64,000 nucleotides of DNA from Nocardiopsis terrae (GCF_014651695.1 NZ_BMXJ01000013.1:1-64000), one strand, 5' to 3'; shown: positions 1 through 8,183, counted from the first letter of the stretch. Program-made: numbers and translations. Notes: generated by a model from the letters alone, not told the origin.

Positions 1-66
1 CAGACCCTGGGCTGGGCTACCCCGGCCGAGGTCCTCAACGAGTTCCTCGTTGCAACAACCACTTGA
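1..66 (+). CDS. IS30-family transposase, C-terminal fragment
   Basis: Frame 1 is open from the window edge to a TGA at 64-66 and ends with a run beginning TLGWATPAEVLNEFL. This is the typical C-terminus of IS30-family DDE transposases, which cut and join element ends during transposition. Only 21 codons are visible, so whether the full gene is intact cannot be judged. A sequence that recurs as an inverted pair at 21819-21876 follows within 20 bases, which fits the right end of the element. Confidence 0.75.
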   Translation, partial: QTLGWATPAEVLNEFLVATTT

Positions 67-72
67 CCCCAA

Positions 73-104
73 GGCGCCGAAGTTGCCCCTGGTAGCAAGA
101 TCAC
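73..104. mobile_element. Right terminal end of the IS30-type element
   Basis: The 20-mer GCCCCTGGTAGCAAGATCAC at 85-104, preceded by GGCGCCGA at 73-80, matches 21845-21876 with only a few differences. It lies just after the transposase stop, where an IS30 terminal inverted repeat is expected. The left end and the target duplication are outside the window. Confidence 0.6.
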
Positions 105-170
105 GGGGATATGCGGGTGCAGGGCACGATACGCCGGTGGCCGGTTTCAGATCTGGGCTCCGCCTTGTCC

Positions 171-283
171 GTCCACAGGCTGTGCATAACTCGGGTCACG
201 GGTGACTCTCCGAAAGCCCCTGCTCCTCCGGCCCCTGCCTTCCCTTCTCCAGATCTCCCGTGTTTGTCCACAGGCTGTGGAAA
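171..283. promoter_or_regulatory. Pair of DnaA-box-like dyads
   Basis: The 14-mer GTCCACAGGCTGTG occurs twice, at 171-184 and 266-279. The second copy sits in TTGTCCACA (264-272), the high-GC actinobacterial form of the DnaA box, and runs into TGTGGAAAC on the other strand. The first runs into TGTGCATAA, whose complement TTATGCACA fits the TTATNCACA consensus. Two back-to-back box pairs about 95 bases apart could titrate DnaA. No replication gene lies nearby, so an origin is unlikely. Confidence 0.35.
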
Positions 284-316
284 CAGAACCCTCCCGCCAC
301 TGGCGGAGATCTCGAC

Positions 317-784
317 TCACCCGGTGAATCCGGGCGGGAGAATCGACCGGAGGAGCTTTCCGTCCCTCGGACACACCCACGAAGGAACACCGCCCGCCAT
401 GTCGGGTTTGGCTGGGTGCACATGTCCGGGGCAGGGCGGCGCGGGTTCTCCGCGGGTGCTCTCCAGAACCTCCTCCTGGAGCTGGTCCGCGAGCATGAGC
501 ACCGCTTCGCTGTCCGGCAGGGAGTCCGGGAGTCTCACCATGGAGCCGACACCTCCGGGATCGAGGGACAACCCGACCAGCACCCCCGGTTCACCGCAGC
601 CCGGATAGGTGCTGTCGAATTCCAGTTCCAGGGCGGACCCGGGTCTGGGGCCCATGTCGAAGACAAAGGAATTGACGTTCTCCGTGGCCGTGGCGGTCAG
701 TGCCGCCACATGAGGGTTCCCGGCCTGCCGCAGCACCTCCTCGGACCACTTCCGCACCAGGTCCGCACTTCTTCTCCGGCTCAC
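317..784 (-). CDS. Conserved hypothetical protein, C-terminal Cys/His segment
   Basis: This 155-residue protein has no recognised domain. The GTG start at 784 has GGGAGG a few bases upstream. The N-terminal part is charged and helix-like (SADLVRKWSEEVLRQAG). The C-terminal third contains a PCPGHVHPAKP stretch followed by WVCPRDGKLLRSI, a Cys-His-Cys arrangement that may bind a metal. No signal peptide or membrane segment is visible. It is transcribed away from the DoxX-like gene upstream and no operon partner is obvious. Confidence 0.6.
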   Translation of the reverse strand: MSRRRSADLVRKWSEEVLRQAGNPHVAALTATATENVNSFVFDMGPRPGSALELEFDSTYPGCGEPGVLVGLSLDPGGVGSMVRLPDSLPDSEAVLMLADQLQEEVLESTRGEPAPPCPGHVHPAKPDMAGGVPSWVCPRDGKLLRSILPPGFTG

Positions 785-999
785 TTCGCCTCCCTGTATC
801 CGTTTCCGGCGGGTGTCACGGGGGAGGCCCAGGCGACCCTATCGACCACGGCCGCCCTCCGCCCCGCTCCACGGGCGCGCGGCGCGGACTCCGAAAAACG
901 GCGAACGCCCCCGGCCGGGGCCGGGGGCGTGCACGTGCGCCGGAAGGCGGACGCGCCCAGCTCCTCGTTCGACTGACGCCCGCCCCGCATCCCGGGGGA

Positions 1000-1404
1000 T
1001 CAGGCGGAGGATCCGGACCTGGGCCGCGACTGGAGCGCCGCCCAGATCAGGGGGATCTGCAGCGGCACCCGCCCCCAGGCGACGACCTTGTTGTCGGCCA
1101 CCGACGGCAGGCGCCCCGAACCGGAGTCGAGCGCCATTCGGACGTTGGCCGGCCACACCGCCAGGAGCAGCGCGGCGCTGGCCGGACCGGCCCACCTGCG
1201 CCGGGTCAGCAGCCCGACCCCGCAGGCCAGTTCGACGGCGCCGCTGCCGTACACGAACGCCCGGTGGGCGGGCAGGCGCCGGGGCATGATCGACTCGAAC
1301 GTTCTGGGCGCGGCGAAGTGCAGTACCCCCGACCCGAGGAACAGACCCCCCAGTGCGATCGGGGCCGCTCCGCGCAGCCTCTCCAGACGTTTGCCCATGG
1401 TCAT
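1000..1404 (-). CDS. DoxX/MauE-like four-helix membrane protein
   Basis: A 134-residue integral membrane protein with about four hydrophobic helices. The segments GGLFLGSGVLHFAAPRTFE, FVYGSGAVELACGVGLL, ASAALLLAVWPANVRMAL and the final IPLIWAALQ resemble small DoxX-family proteins. Some members of that family work in thiosulfate or thiol redox metabolism, but most are uncharacterised. ATG at 1404 is chosen because GAGAGG lies at good spacing upstream; GTG at 1410 overlaps the site. The gene diverges from the methyltransferase-like gene starting at 1538. Function remains unknown. Confidence 0.7.
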   Translation of the reverse strand: MTMGKRLERLRGAAPIALGGLFLGSGVLHFAAPRTFESIMPRRLPAHRAFVYGSGAVELACGVGLLTRRRWAGPASAALLLAVWPANVRMALDSGSGRLPSVADNKVVAWGRVPLQIPLIWAALQSRPRSGSSA

Positions 1405-1537
1405 GCACACTCCTCTCGTGACGCGCCGCCACCAAAGCTACTCGCCGGTAAGCAAGGGGGCCCGCACCGGCCCTCCCGAGGCGGCGGAAGGTCCCGAACC
1501 CAGCGGGCGGAGCGCCCCGGCGGGCACAATGTGGAAC

Positions 1538-2248
1538 ATGAACCAGCGAACGCGAGACCCCGCCCCCGAGGGCGAGACGGTCACCCTGGCCCGGGTGACC
1601 GGTGAGACCGGCGGTGACCTGGTGCTGCGCAGGGTGGGCGCACACTACGAGATCTACTCCAACGGGATCTTCCTGATGGACACCCGCGATGGAACCTCCG
1701 AGCGGGAGATGGTGCGTGCGAGCCTGTCCGGACTCCCCGCGGGCCGCTCGCACGCCCGGGTGCTGATCGGCGGACTCGGCGTGGGCTTCTCGGCCCGCGA
1801 GGCCCTCGACAACCCCCGCGTGTCCCGCGTGGACGTGGTGGAGCTCGAACCGCAGGTGATCGCCTGGCACGACGACGAACTCGGCGAGGCCGCCGAGTAC
1901 GTCCACCGCGACCCCCGCTGCCGGATCCACAACGCCGACATCGTCGCCTGGCTGGCCGAGGCCTCCGCCGCCGCCAAGCCCAGCCGCTACGACGTCATCT
2001 GCCTGGACACCGACAACGGCCCCGACTGGACCGTGGTGGAGAACAACAACCGCCTGTACGAGGCGGCGGGCCTGGAACAGCTCGTCCGGTTGCTGGCCCC
2101 CGGCGGTGTGCTCTCCTTCTGGAGCGCCAACGCCGTGGACAGCTTCGAGGAGCTGCTGCGGACCCGCTTCGGCTCGGTGGAGGTCGCGGAGGTGGTGGTC
2201 GCCCGGGGTGTCCCGGACACCGTCTACCTCGCCTCGAACCCCCTCTGA
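1538..2248 (+). CDS. Spermidine-synthase-like SAM-dependent methyltransferase-fold protein
   Basis: A 236-residue protein with the Rossmann core shared by spermidine synthases and methyltransferases. Visible are the nucleotide-binding loop VLIGGLGVGFSAREAL, an acidic strand end VDVVELEPQVIAWH, a HNADIVAWL segment and YDVICLDTDNGPDW. It is shorter than classical spermidine synthase and matches stand-alone actinobacterial homologues whose substrate is unknown. The ATG at 1538 has no convincing ribosome-binding site, and ATG at 1529 in the same frame is equally possible. True polyamine synthesis should not be assumed. Confidence 0.7.
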   Translation: MNQRTRDPAPEGETVTLARVTGETGGDLVLRRVGAHYEIYSNGIFLMDTRDGTSEREMVRASLSGLPAGRSHARVLIGGLGVGFSAREALDNPRVSRVDVVELEPQVIAWHDDELGEAAEYVHRDPRCRIHNADIVAWLAEASAAAKPSRYDVICLDTDNGPDWTVVENNNRLYEAAGLEQLVRLLAPGGVLSFWSANAVDSFEELLRTRFGSVEVAEVVVARGVPDTVYLASNPL

Positions 2249-2261
2249 CCCCGGTGGCCCC

Positions 2262-2480
2262 TCAGCCCCGGTCGCGGGACATGTAGGCGGCGAACTCCTC
2301 CAGGGAGATCCGCTGGTCGCCGTCGGAGTCCATCGCCCGCACCGCCTCGGCGGCCTGCTCCTCGGTGGTCTCCTCGCCCAGGTTGCTCATCAGCGAGGTC
2401 AGCTCCTGCGCGGAGATGAGGCCGTCGCCGTCGGTGTCGACGAGGGTGAAGGTGGCGGCGTACTCGGTGGTCTCGGGCAT
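2262..2480 (-). CDS. Small EF-hand calcium-binding protein
   Basis: A 72-residue acidic protein made of two EF hands. The loops DTDGDGLISAQEL and DSDGDQRISLEEF carry the D-x-D-x-D-G-x-I-x-x-x-E pattern of calcium-binding loops. It is likely a cytosolic calcium sensor or buffer of the calerythrin/calmodulin-like type found in actinomycetes. ATG at 2480 is preceded by GGAG at good distance. It converges on the methyltransferase-like gene, leaving only 13 bases between stops. No partner protein is adjacent. Confidence 0.85.
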   Translation of the reverse strand: MPETTEYAATFTLVDTDGDGLISAQELTSLMSNLGEETTEEQAAEAVRAMDSDGDQRISLEEFAAYMSRDRG

Positions 2481-2628
2481 CGGGGCTCTCCGGATCTGCT
2501 GGGGAAGGGGCCCGGCCAGGCTACCGGTGGCCGCCCGCCCGGACCAGTGGACGGCGCGGTTCCCGGTCGGTCCGGCGGCCGCCCGGAGCGGCCCCGCTCC
2601 GGGCCCCGGCCGGGGAGGGAACACGGAA

Positions 2629-2670
2629 GGGGCCGTGCCTCCCGCTGCGGACAGCGGGCGGCACGGCCCC
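2629..2670 (-). terminator. Strong nested hairpin after pstA
   Basis: An 11-bp stem, GGGGCCGTGCC at 2629-2639 pairing with 2660-2670, encloses a second stem, CCCGCTG at 2641-2647 with 2652-2658. It lies just beyond the pstA stop, where the pst transcript should end. No clear U tract follows, as is common in high-GC actinomycetes. Confidence 0.75.
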
Positions 2671-2697
2671 TCGGTGGCGACAGTTGGTCGACGGGGC

Positions 2698-3606
2698 TCA
2701 GCGGGAGCCGGTGGAGGCCTTCGAGCCGATCCAGCGGGCGACGACGGTGAACGCCAGCACCAGCACGAACAGGCTCAGCGCGGCGCCCCAGGCGCGGTCG
2801 ATACCCGCCTCGAAGGGCTGGGCGGCGCCCCGGTACAGCTGGATGGGGACCGCGCCCTGCGGTTCGCCCTGGAAGGCCGTCACGACCAGGCCGGACCCGA
2901 AGGCGGTCAGCAGCAGCGGCGCGGTCTCACCGATGCCGCGAGCGATGGCCAGCATCGAACCGGTGGTCAGGCCGGGGGCCGCGGCGGGCAGGACCGTGTG
3001 CACGATCGTCTGCCACCTGCGGGCGCCCAGGCCGTAACTGGCGTTGCGGATCTCGTTCGGGACCAGCCGGAGCATCTCCTCGGCGGACCGGGTGACGATC
3101 GGCAGCATCATCACGGCGATGGCCACCGCACCGGCGAAGGTGCCGAAGCCCATGCTGCCCCACCCGATCACCACCAGGCCGTAGACGAACAGACCCACGA
3201 AGATCGACGGGATACCGGTCATCACGTCGGTGAAGAAGCGGATAGCGGCGGTCATCCGGTTCGGGCCGTACTCGACGATGTAGACCGCCGTGGCGATACC
3301 GAACGGGATCGACATCAGCACGGCCAGCGCCATGATGTACAGCGTTCCGAAGAACCCGGCCGCGTAGCCGCCTCCCTCGCGCCGGGGCGGGGGCTCGGTC
3401 TGGGTGATGAAGTCCAGGTTGATCACGCCGATGCCGCGCCGGGTCACCTCGAAGACGATGAGGACCAGGGGGATCATGGCGAGGACCATCGCCGCGGTCA
3501 GGACCACGGTCGCGGAGCGGTCCTTGAAGCGACGGTAGGAGGAGCCCTTGGGGCGTTCGCTCAGCGGAACGTGCCTGCGCGGCGGGGTGGAGGTCATGGT
3601 GCTCAT
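2698..3606 (-). CDS. pstA: Phosphate ABC transporter permease PstA
   Basis: A 302-residue inner-membrane permease of the high-affinity phosphate importer, forming the channel with PstC. It has six hydrophobic segments. The coupling loop near EVRNASYGLGARRWQTI follows the EAA pattern in which the ATPase PstB docks. A cytoplasmic N-terminus of about 35 polar residues precedes the first helix. ATG at 3606 overlaps the pstC stop by four bases (ATGA), so the two are translationally coupled. It is the last gene of the locus and is followed by a strong hairpin. Confidence 0.95.
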   Translation of the reverse strand: MSTMTSTPPRRHVPLSERPKGSSYRRFKDRSATVVLTAAMVLAMIPLVLIVFEVTRRGIGVINLDFITQTEPPPRREGGGYAAGFFGTLYIMALAVLMSIPFGIATAVYIVEYGPNRMTAAIRFFTDVMTGIPSIFVGLFVYGLVVIGWGSMGFGTFAGAVAIAVMMLPIVTRSAEEMLRLVPNEIRNASYGLGARRWQTIVHTVLPAAAPGLTTGSMLAIARGIGETAPLLLTAFGSGLVVTAFQGEPQGAVPIQLYRGAAQPFEAGIDRAWGAALSLFVLVLAFTVVARWIGSKASTGSR

Positions 3607-4607
3607 ACGGCGGCGTCTCCCGTCATGCGCCCCAGTCGCCAGACGATGACGCGGGCGAGGATGTTGACGATCATCGTGACCAGGAACAGGGCGACACCGA
3701 TCGCCATCAGTGCGGTCCTGGCCTCCGGGGCGGCCTCACCGAAGGTCGCGGCGATGTGCGAGGCCATGCTGCTGCCGGTGCCGAACAGGCTCGCTCCCCA
3801 GGCCTGGGAGCCGCCGATCAGCATCAGGACCGCGATGGTCTCGCCCAGGGCGCGCCCCAGGCCCAGCATCGCCGCCGCGACGATCCCGGAGAAGCTGGCC
3901 GGGAGGACCACCTTGCGCAGGACCTCCCAGCGGGTCGAACCGAGGGCGTAGGCGGCCATCCTCTGGTCGATCGGGTGCACCACGATGACCTCGCGGATGA
4001 TGGCGGTCATGATCGGCAGGATCATGATGGCCAGTACGATCCCGGCGGCCAGGTAGCCGACGCTGCGGACCGGGCCCTCGAAGAGGAAGAACCAGCCGAG
4101 GGCGCCCTCCAGAAACTCGAAGAAGGGGCGGAGCACGTTCGGCAGGAACCAGTGCAGGCCCCAGAGGCCGAAGATGACGCTGGGCACCGCGGCGAGCAGC
4201 TCCACCATGTAGGAGAGCGGCTTGGCCAGGCGGTTCGGCGCCAGGTGGGTGATGTAGAAGGCGACCATGATCGCCAGCGGAAGTGCGATCAGGATGGCGA
4301 TGGCCGAGGTCACCAGGGTGCCGTAGATGAACGGCCAGGCGCCGTAGGTGCCGCTGATCTCGCTGCGGGAGCTGCCGGCGCTCCAGTCCTCGCCGAGCAG
4401 GAAGCCGAAGAAGCCCTCCTTGGCGAAGACGGGCCAGGCCTCGGACGTGGTGCGGATGACCATCAGGGCCAGGATGACCAGCACGATGGCGCCGCAGGCC
4501 GTGACGGCCCACTTGAAGATCGGGTCGGCCATCCTCCCCTTGCCGGACCTCAGCGCGCCCCGCCGGGGTTCCTCCGGGGCAGGGGCCTCGGGGGCCTCAG
4601 TGGACAT
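3603..4607 (-). CDS. pstC: Phosphate ABC transporter permease PstC
   Basis: A 334-residue permease, partner of PstA. After about 30 polar residues come six or more membrane helices, with the family loop around HPIDQRMAAYALGSTRWEVLRKVVLP, read here as an EAA-type ATPase contact. A periplasmic loop (GEDWSAGSSRSEISGTYG) follows the first helix, as is usual for PstC. An AGGAG site lies eight bases before ATG 4607. A perfect hairpin at 4675-4706 separates it from pstS, which may lower its expression relative to the binding protein. Confidence 0.95.
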   Translation of the reverse strand: MSTEAPEAPAPEEPRRGALRSGKGRMADPIFKWAVTACGAIVLVILALMVIRTTSEAWPVFAKEGFFGFLLGEDWSAGSSRSEISGTYGAWPFIYGTLVTSAIAILIALPLAIMVAFYITHLAPNRLAKPLSYMVELLAAVPSVIFGLWGLHWFLPNVLRPFFEFLEGALGWFFLFEGPVRSVGYLAAGIVLAIMILPIMTAIIREVIVVHPIDQRMAAYALGSTRWEVLRKVVLPASFSGIVAAAMLGLGRALGETIAVLMLIGGSQAWGASLFGTGSSMASHIAATFGEAAPEARTALMAIGVALFLVTMIVNILARVIVWRLGRMTGDAAV

Positions 4608-4674
4608 GTTGCTTCTCCTCTTGATGGCTTTCGTGGGAGTGGGAGAGCGGTACGCCCCTGCGGGGCCGGGGAGG

Positions 4675-4706
4675 CGGGCCGGGGGCGCGCACGCGCCCCC
4701 GGCCCG
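4675..4706 (-). terminator. 15-bp perfect hairpin between pstS and pstC (attenuator)
   Basis: The arm CGGGCCGGGGGCGCG at 4675-4689 pairs perfectly with 4692-4706. It lies directly after the pstS stop and before pstC. Such a hairpin can end most transcripts or protect the pstS message 3' end. Either effect would give more PstS than PstCA, the stoichiometry expected of a binding-protein transporter. Confidence 0.7.
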
Positions 4707-4712
4707 GTGGGG

Positions 4713-5843
4713 TTACTCCTGGTCGGTGTCGCCGTCGGCGGCACCTTCGTCGGAGCCGTTCTCGGAGTTGGTCTTCTCCAGCTCGGCGATGACGCGGTCG
4801 GTCAGGTTCGGGCCGAGGGGCGCGTAGCCCAGCTCACCGGCGAGGTCCTGCGCGCCCTCGTCGGTCAGGGCCCAGGTCCAGAAGTCGATGATGGCGTCGG
4901 CGGAGGCCTGCTCGTAGCCGCAGGTGTAGGTGAAGATCCAGTTGGTACCGGCGATCGGGTAGCCCTCGCCACCGATGTTGTCGATCGAGAACTGGAAGTT
5001 CTCCGGCACCTCGGCCTCGTCGGAGGCGGCGATGGTGGATTCCAGGGTCGGCTCGATCGGGGTGCCGTCGGCGTTCACGACCGAGGCGACGGCCAGGTCG
5101 GCCTCCTGGGCGAAGGACTGGTTGATGTAGCCGATGCCGCCGGGGTTCTGCGAGATGCCCTGCGCGACACCGTCGTTCTGCTGGCCGCCGACCAGGCCGG
5201 AGGCCCAGTCGAGCTCCTTGCCCTCGCCGTACTCGTCCGCCCACGACTCGACCTCGGTGCTGAGGTAGTGGGAGAAGACCGCGGTGGTACCGGAGCTGTC
5301 GGAGCGGTGGACCGGGACGATCTCGTCGCTCGGCAGGTCCATGTCCGGGTTGAGATCGGCGATCGCCGGGTCGTCGAAGGTGGTGATCTCGGTGGAGTAG
5401 ATGTCCGCGATGGTCTGCGCGTCCAGGACCAGACCGTCGAGGTCGGGGTTGCTGAAGGCGATGACCACGGAGCCGAAGACGACCGGGAACTGGACGGCCT
5501 CGCAACCGCGGTTCTCGGCCGCGACGGCCAGGTCCTCCTCGGTGAGGTAGGCCTCGGAGGAACCGAAGTCGACGGTCTCCTCCAGGAACTGCTCCACACC
5601 GGCGCCGGAGCCGACGCTCTGGTAGTTGATGTCGACGCCCGGCTGGACGTCGCTGTTGTAGGTGTAGATCCAGTCCTGGAACAGGGGGTCGGGGAAGCTG
5701 GCACCCGCGCCGGTCAGTGACGCGCTGAGGTCACCGCCGCCGCCGTCGGCACTGTCGCCGTTGTCCCCGCCACCGTTGCTGCACGCCGCCGCGAGCAGGG
5801 GGATGGTCGCCAGAACGGCGAGCTTGTAACGCCCGTTGCGCAT
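4713..5843 (-). CDS. pstS: Phosphate-binding lipoprotein PstS
   Basis: A 376-residue extracytoplasmic phosphate-binding protein. The first 21 residues form a lipoprotein signal with the lipobox LAAAC, so Cys21 is the predicted lipid anchor. A Gly/Asp-rich linker follows. The mature part opens with LTGAGASFPDPLFQDW, and includes SVGSGAGVEQF and RSDSSGTTAVF, the phosphate-contact segments of the PstS family. The C-terminus is an acidic tail. GGAG precedes ATG 5843. A PHO box lies about 110 bases upstream, so induction by PhoP under phosphate limitation is expected. Confidence 0.95.
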   Translation of the reverse strand: MRNGRYKLAVLATIPLLAAACSNGGGDNGDSADGGGGDLSASLTGAGASFPDPLFQDWIYTYNSDVQPGVDINYQSVGSGAGVEQFLEETVDFGSSEAYLTEEDLAVAAENRGCEAVQFPVVFGSVVIAFSNPDLDGLVLDAQTIADIYSTEITTFDDPAIADLNPDMDLPSDEIVPVHRSDSSGTTAVFSHYLSTEVESWADEYGEGKELDWASGLVGGQQNDGVAQGISQNPGGIGYINQSFAQEADLAVASVVNADGTPIEPTLESTIAASDEAEVPENFQFSIDNIGGEGYPIAGTNWIFTYTCGYEQASADAIIDFWTWALTDEGAQDLAGELGYAPLGPNLTDRVIAELEKTNSENGSDEGAADGDTDQE

Positions 5844-5950
5844 GTCGTAGTTCTCCTCGTTGAATCACCGCTGTCGGGGCTGACGTGAAACGACAGTAAG
5901 CGTGTAGAAAGGCGTTGTGTCATCGAAATGAAGGACATCCGGTAGAAGGA

Positions 5951-5972
5951 GGGTGAATGGCGGGTGAATGAG
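5951..5972 (-). promoter_or_regulatory. PHO box (PhoP site) upstream of pstS
   Basis: Two adjacent 11-base direct repeats, GGGTGAATGGC (5951-5961) and GGGTGAATGAG (5962-5972), read CATTCACCC on the pstS strand. A weaker third unit may follow at 5973-5983. This matches the actinobacterial PHO box of 11-base GTTCACC-type repeats bound by PhoP. It lies in the 385-base gap 5844-6228; the rest of that gap shows no gene. Confidence 0.8.
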
Positions 5973-6228
5973 GGTTACTATTTGATAACGGCACCTGTGT
6001 GTGGTGGTGCCGATGGCTGTGAGTGACCCTGGGTAGCTCGCTCTGACCTGGAGCTATGACGAGATTCTCGGGCGTGTCGACGTGGGTTCGTGGTCGTTTG
6101 TATGACAACTTCCACTTTCCGCGGATTCATCTGTCCGTTGGTCTGGTGAAAATGACCCGGACATGAATATCGGGCCGCTCCGTGTTTTCCGGAGGGCCCT
6201 GGAAAAGGTCCCGACTTCCTTCGTGCGG

Positions 6229-7026
6229 TTACCCGCCGCTCGCCGTGTCCAGCCGGTATCCGATGCCGCGGACCGTGTGGATGAACCGGGGCTGGGACTC
6301 GGAGTCACCGAGTTTGTGACGCAGGCGGCGGATGTGCACGGCGATCGTGTTGTTCACCGGCGGAAGCGGCTTGCGCCAGACCTCCGTCCACAGCTCTTCC
6401 CGGCTGACCACCCTGCCGCTGTGTCTGAGCAGGAAGTCCATGATCCCGAACTCCCGCAGCGCCAGGTTGACCGGATGCCCGTCCACGAACAGCCGGTGGC
6501 CGAGGGCGTCCAGCTCCAGATCGCCCGAGCGCAGTGCGGCGGAGGCGCCGACCTCCACGGTCGGCGCCCCCTCCGGACCCGGCAGCGAGCCGCGCAGCAG
6601 TGCCGACAGCTCGGGGATCCGGTAGGGGCGGTTCACGCACGCTGTGGCGCCCGCGGCGAGCGCCCGCATCGCCCGCTGAGAGTCCCCCGGGCCCACCCCG
6701 ATCAGGATGGGGATGTCCGTCGCCCGCCGGGTCACCCGCACCAGGGTCTCCAGTTCCACCTCGGGCGGGGCCGAGTTGGTCAGCAGTGCGTCCGGACGCG
6801 CCATCCCCACCCGGAGCAGGGCCTCGGCCCCGTCCACGCAGACCGTGATGTCCACGTCGTGGCCGCTCAGCGAGAGCACCAACTGGTGCGACTGCTCGGA
6901 CTCGGGCTCCACCAGCAGGACCCTCAGCGGACCCTCCGACCGCTTGACCCGCACCTCGGCCTCCGGCACGCCGGAAGGCGGCGGCACCGGTGCGGAGGAG
7001 GTCAGCGCGGGCATGGGCGGGTCCAC
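6229..7026 (-). CDS. OmpR-type orphan response regulator with degenerate receiver
   Basis: A 265-residue regulator with a receiver-like domain at about residues 34-145 and a C-terminal winged helix (RSGDLELDALGHRLFVDG to IRRLRHKLGD and VRGIGYRLD). The receiver has lost key residues: the phospho-acceptor position aligns with Asn84 (PDALLTNSAPP), the conserved Lys with Arg133 (CVNRPYRIPEL), and the acidic pair is reduced. Phosphorylation-independent action is therefore likely. No kinase is adjacent. Sitting between pstB and pstS on the same strand, it is probably co-transcribed with pstB and linked to phosphate control. The GTG start at 7026 lacks a strong ribosome site. Confidence 0.85.
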   Translation of the reverse strand: MDPPMPALTSSAPVPPPSGVPEAEVRVKRSEGPLRVLLVEPESEQSHQLVLSLSGHDVDITVCVDGAEALLRVGMARPDALLTNSAPPEVELETLVRVTRRATDIPILIGVGPGDSQRAMRALAAGATACVNRPYRIPELSALLRGSLPGPEGAPTVEVGASAALRSGDLELDALGHRLFVDGHPVNLALREFGIMDFLLRHSGRVVSREELWTEVWRKPLPPVNNTIAVHIRRLRHKLGDSESQPRFIHTVRGIGYRLDTASGG

Positions 7027-7063
7027 TTCGTCGAGAGGGGTGGTGCTGGGCGCGGACGCTCGG

Positions 7064-7936
7064 TTACCCGAAGCGACCCGAGATGTAGTCCTCGGTGCGC
7101 TGGTCGGCGGGCTTGCTGAAGATCTTCGCCGTTTCGTCGAACTCCACGAGGCTGCCGTAGCGGTCCCCCGCGTCGTCCACGCCGGCGGTGAAGAACGCCG
7201 TGCAGTCCGAGACCCGGGCCGCCTGCTGCATGTTGTGGGTGACGATGACGATGGTGTACTCGGCCGCCAGCTCGTACATGAGGTCCTCGATCTTGAGCGT
7301 GGCGATCGGGTCGAGCGCCGAACAGGGCTCGTCCATGAGGATGACCTCGGGGTTCACCGCGATGGTGCGCGCGATGCACAGGCGCTGCTGCTGGCCGCCG
7401 GAGAGGGCGAAGGCGCTCTCCTTCAGCTTGTCCTTGACCTCGTCCCACAGGGCGGCCTTGGTCAGCGTCTCCTCGACCAGGTCGTCCATGTTGCCGCGCA
7501 CCCCGTTGATCCGGGGACCGTAGGCGACGTTGTCGTAGATGGACTTGGGGAACGGGTTGGGCTTCTGGAAGACCATCCCGATCCGGCGGCGGACCTCGAT
7601 CGGGTCCACGTCGGAGGCGTACAGGTCCTCGCCGTGGTAGGTCACCCTGCCCTCGACCCGCGCTCCCGGGATGAGGTCGTTCATCCGGTTGAGCGTGCGC
7701 AGGACCGTGCTCTTGCCGCAGCCGGAGGGGCCGATCATCGCGGTGATCTGGCGCGGGCCCACCTTCATGTTCACGTCACGGACGGCCTTGTTGGACCCGT
7801 AGTGGATCGACAGGTCGGAGATGTCGAAGACGGGGTTGCCCAGGTCGGGAACCTCGCGGTTGTACCGGACGGTGTCGGGGGCGATGCCGCGGCCGGACTC
7901 GGTTCCGCGCGGGGTCGCGGTGTTGCTGACAGACAT
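7064..7936 (-). CDS. pstB: Phosphate ABC transporter ATP-binding protein PstB
   Basis: A 290-residue ATPase powering the Pst importer. It shows Walker [10 protein letters not shown] (69-77), signature LSGGQQ (178-183), Walker B VILMDEP (198-204) and a VTHN switch histidine. ATG 7936 is chosen because GGAAG lies just upstream; an in-frame upstream start at 8056 would put the PHO box inside the coding region. The gene leads the locus rather than ending it as in most bacteria, and the response-regulator gene follows after 37 bases. Confidence 0.95.
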   Translation of the reverse strand: MSVSNTATPRGTESGRGIAPDTVRYNREVPDLGNPVFDISDLSIHYGSNKAVRDVNMKVGPRQITAMIGPSGCGKSTVLRTLNRMNDLIPGARVEGRVTYHGEDLYASDVDPIEVRRRIGMVFQKPNPFPKSIYDNVAYGPRINGVRGNMDDLVEETLTKAALWDEVKDKLKESAFALSGGQQQRLCIARTIAVNPEVILMDEPCSALDPIATLKIEDLMYELAAEYTIVIVTHNMQQAARVSDCTAFFTAGVDDAGDRYGSLVEFDETAKIFSKPADQRTEDYISGRFG

Positions 7937-8022
7937 GGGGCCACTTCCGGGTCGGACGGAGCTCGTGTGCACGTGGGGGGTGAAACCCGCGGAGCGCGGT
8001 CGATACCCATGAAAATATGCCT

Positions 8023-8066
8023 GCGTGAAGCTAGGGTGAACGAACCCCGTGGCCAAGGTGAACGTG
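8023..8066 (-). promoter_or_regulatory. PHO box array upstream of pstB
   Basis: Three of four consecutive 11-base units match the PHO repeat: GCGTGAAGCTA (8023-8033), GGGTGAACGAA (8034-8044) and, one unit further, AGGTGAACGTG (8056-8066). On the pstB strand these read GTTCACC. The exact 11-base phase over 44 bases supports cooperative PhoP binding. An AT-rich CATATTTT segment between array and gene may be the -10 region. Confidence 0.75.
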
Positions 8067-8183
8067 GGCGGTGGAGTGCGAAGCCTCCGGTGACGAACCG
8101 GTGTCGTCCTCGGCCGCCGTGGTGCCGCCGCGCCCGTACCCGGTACGGAGCGGGACGCGTTCGGGCGCCCAGGGCCCCGAACG

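Noticed and set aside
1088-1537. Upstream extension of the methyltransferase-like gene
   Set aside because: It runs antisense to the DoxX-like gene, has no family similarity and ignores the methionine next to the conserved domain.
2365-3951. Long plus-strand open frame opposite pstA and pstC
   Set aside because: It is a codon-bias shadow of the pst genes: Gln/His/Gly/Asp-rich with no domain.
3756-5720. 654-codon plus-strand open frame
   Set aside because: Antisense to pstC and pstS; repetitive GDVxDGxxG composition typical of reverse-complemented GC-rich genes.
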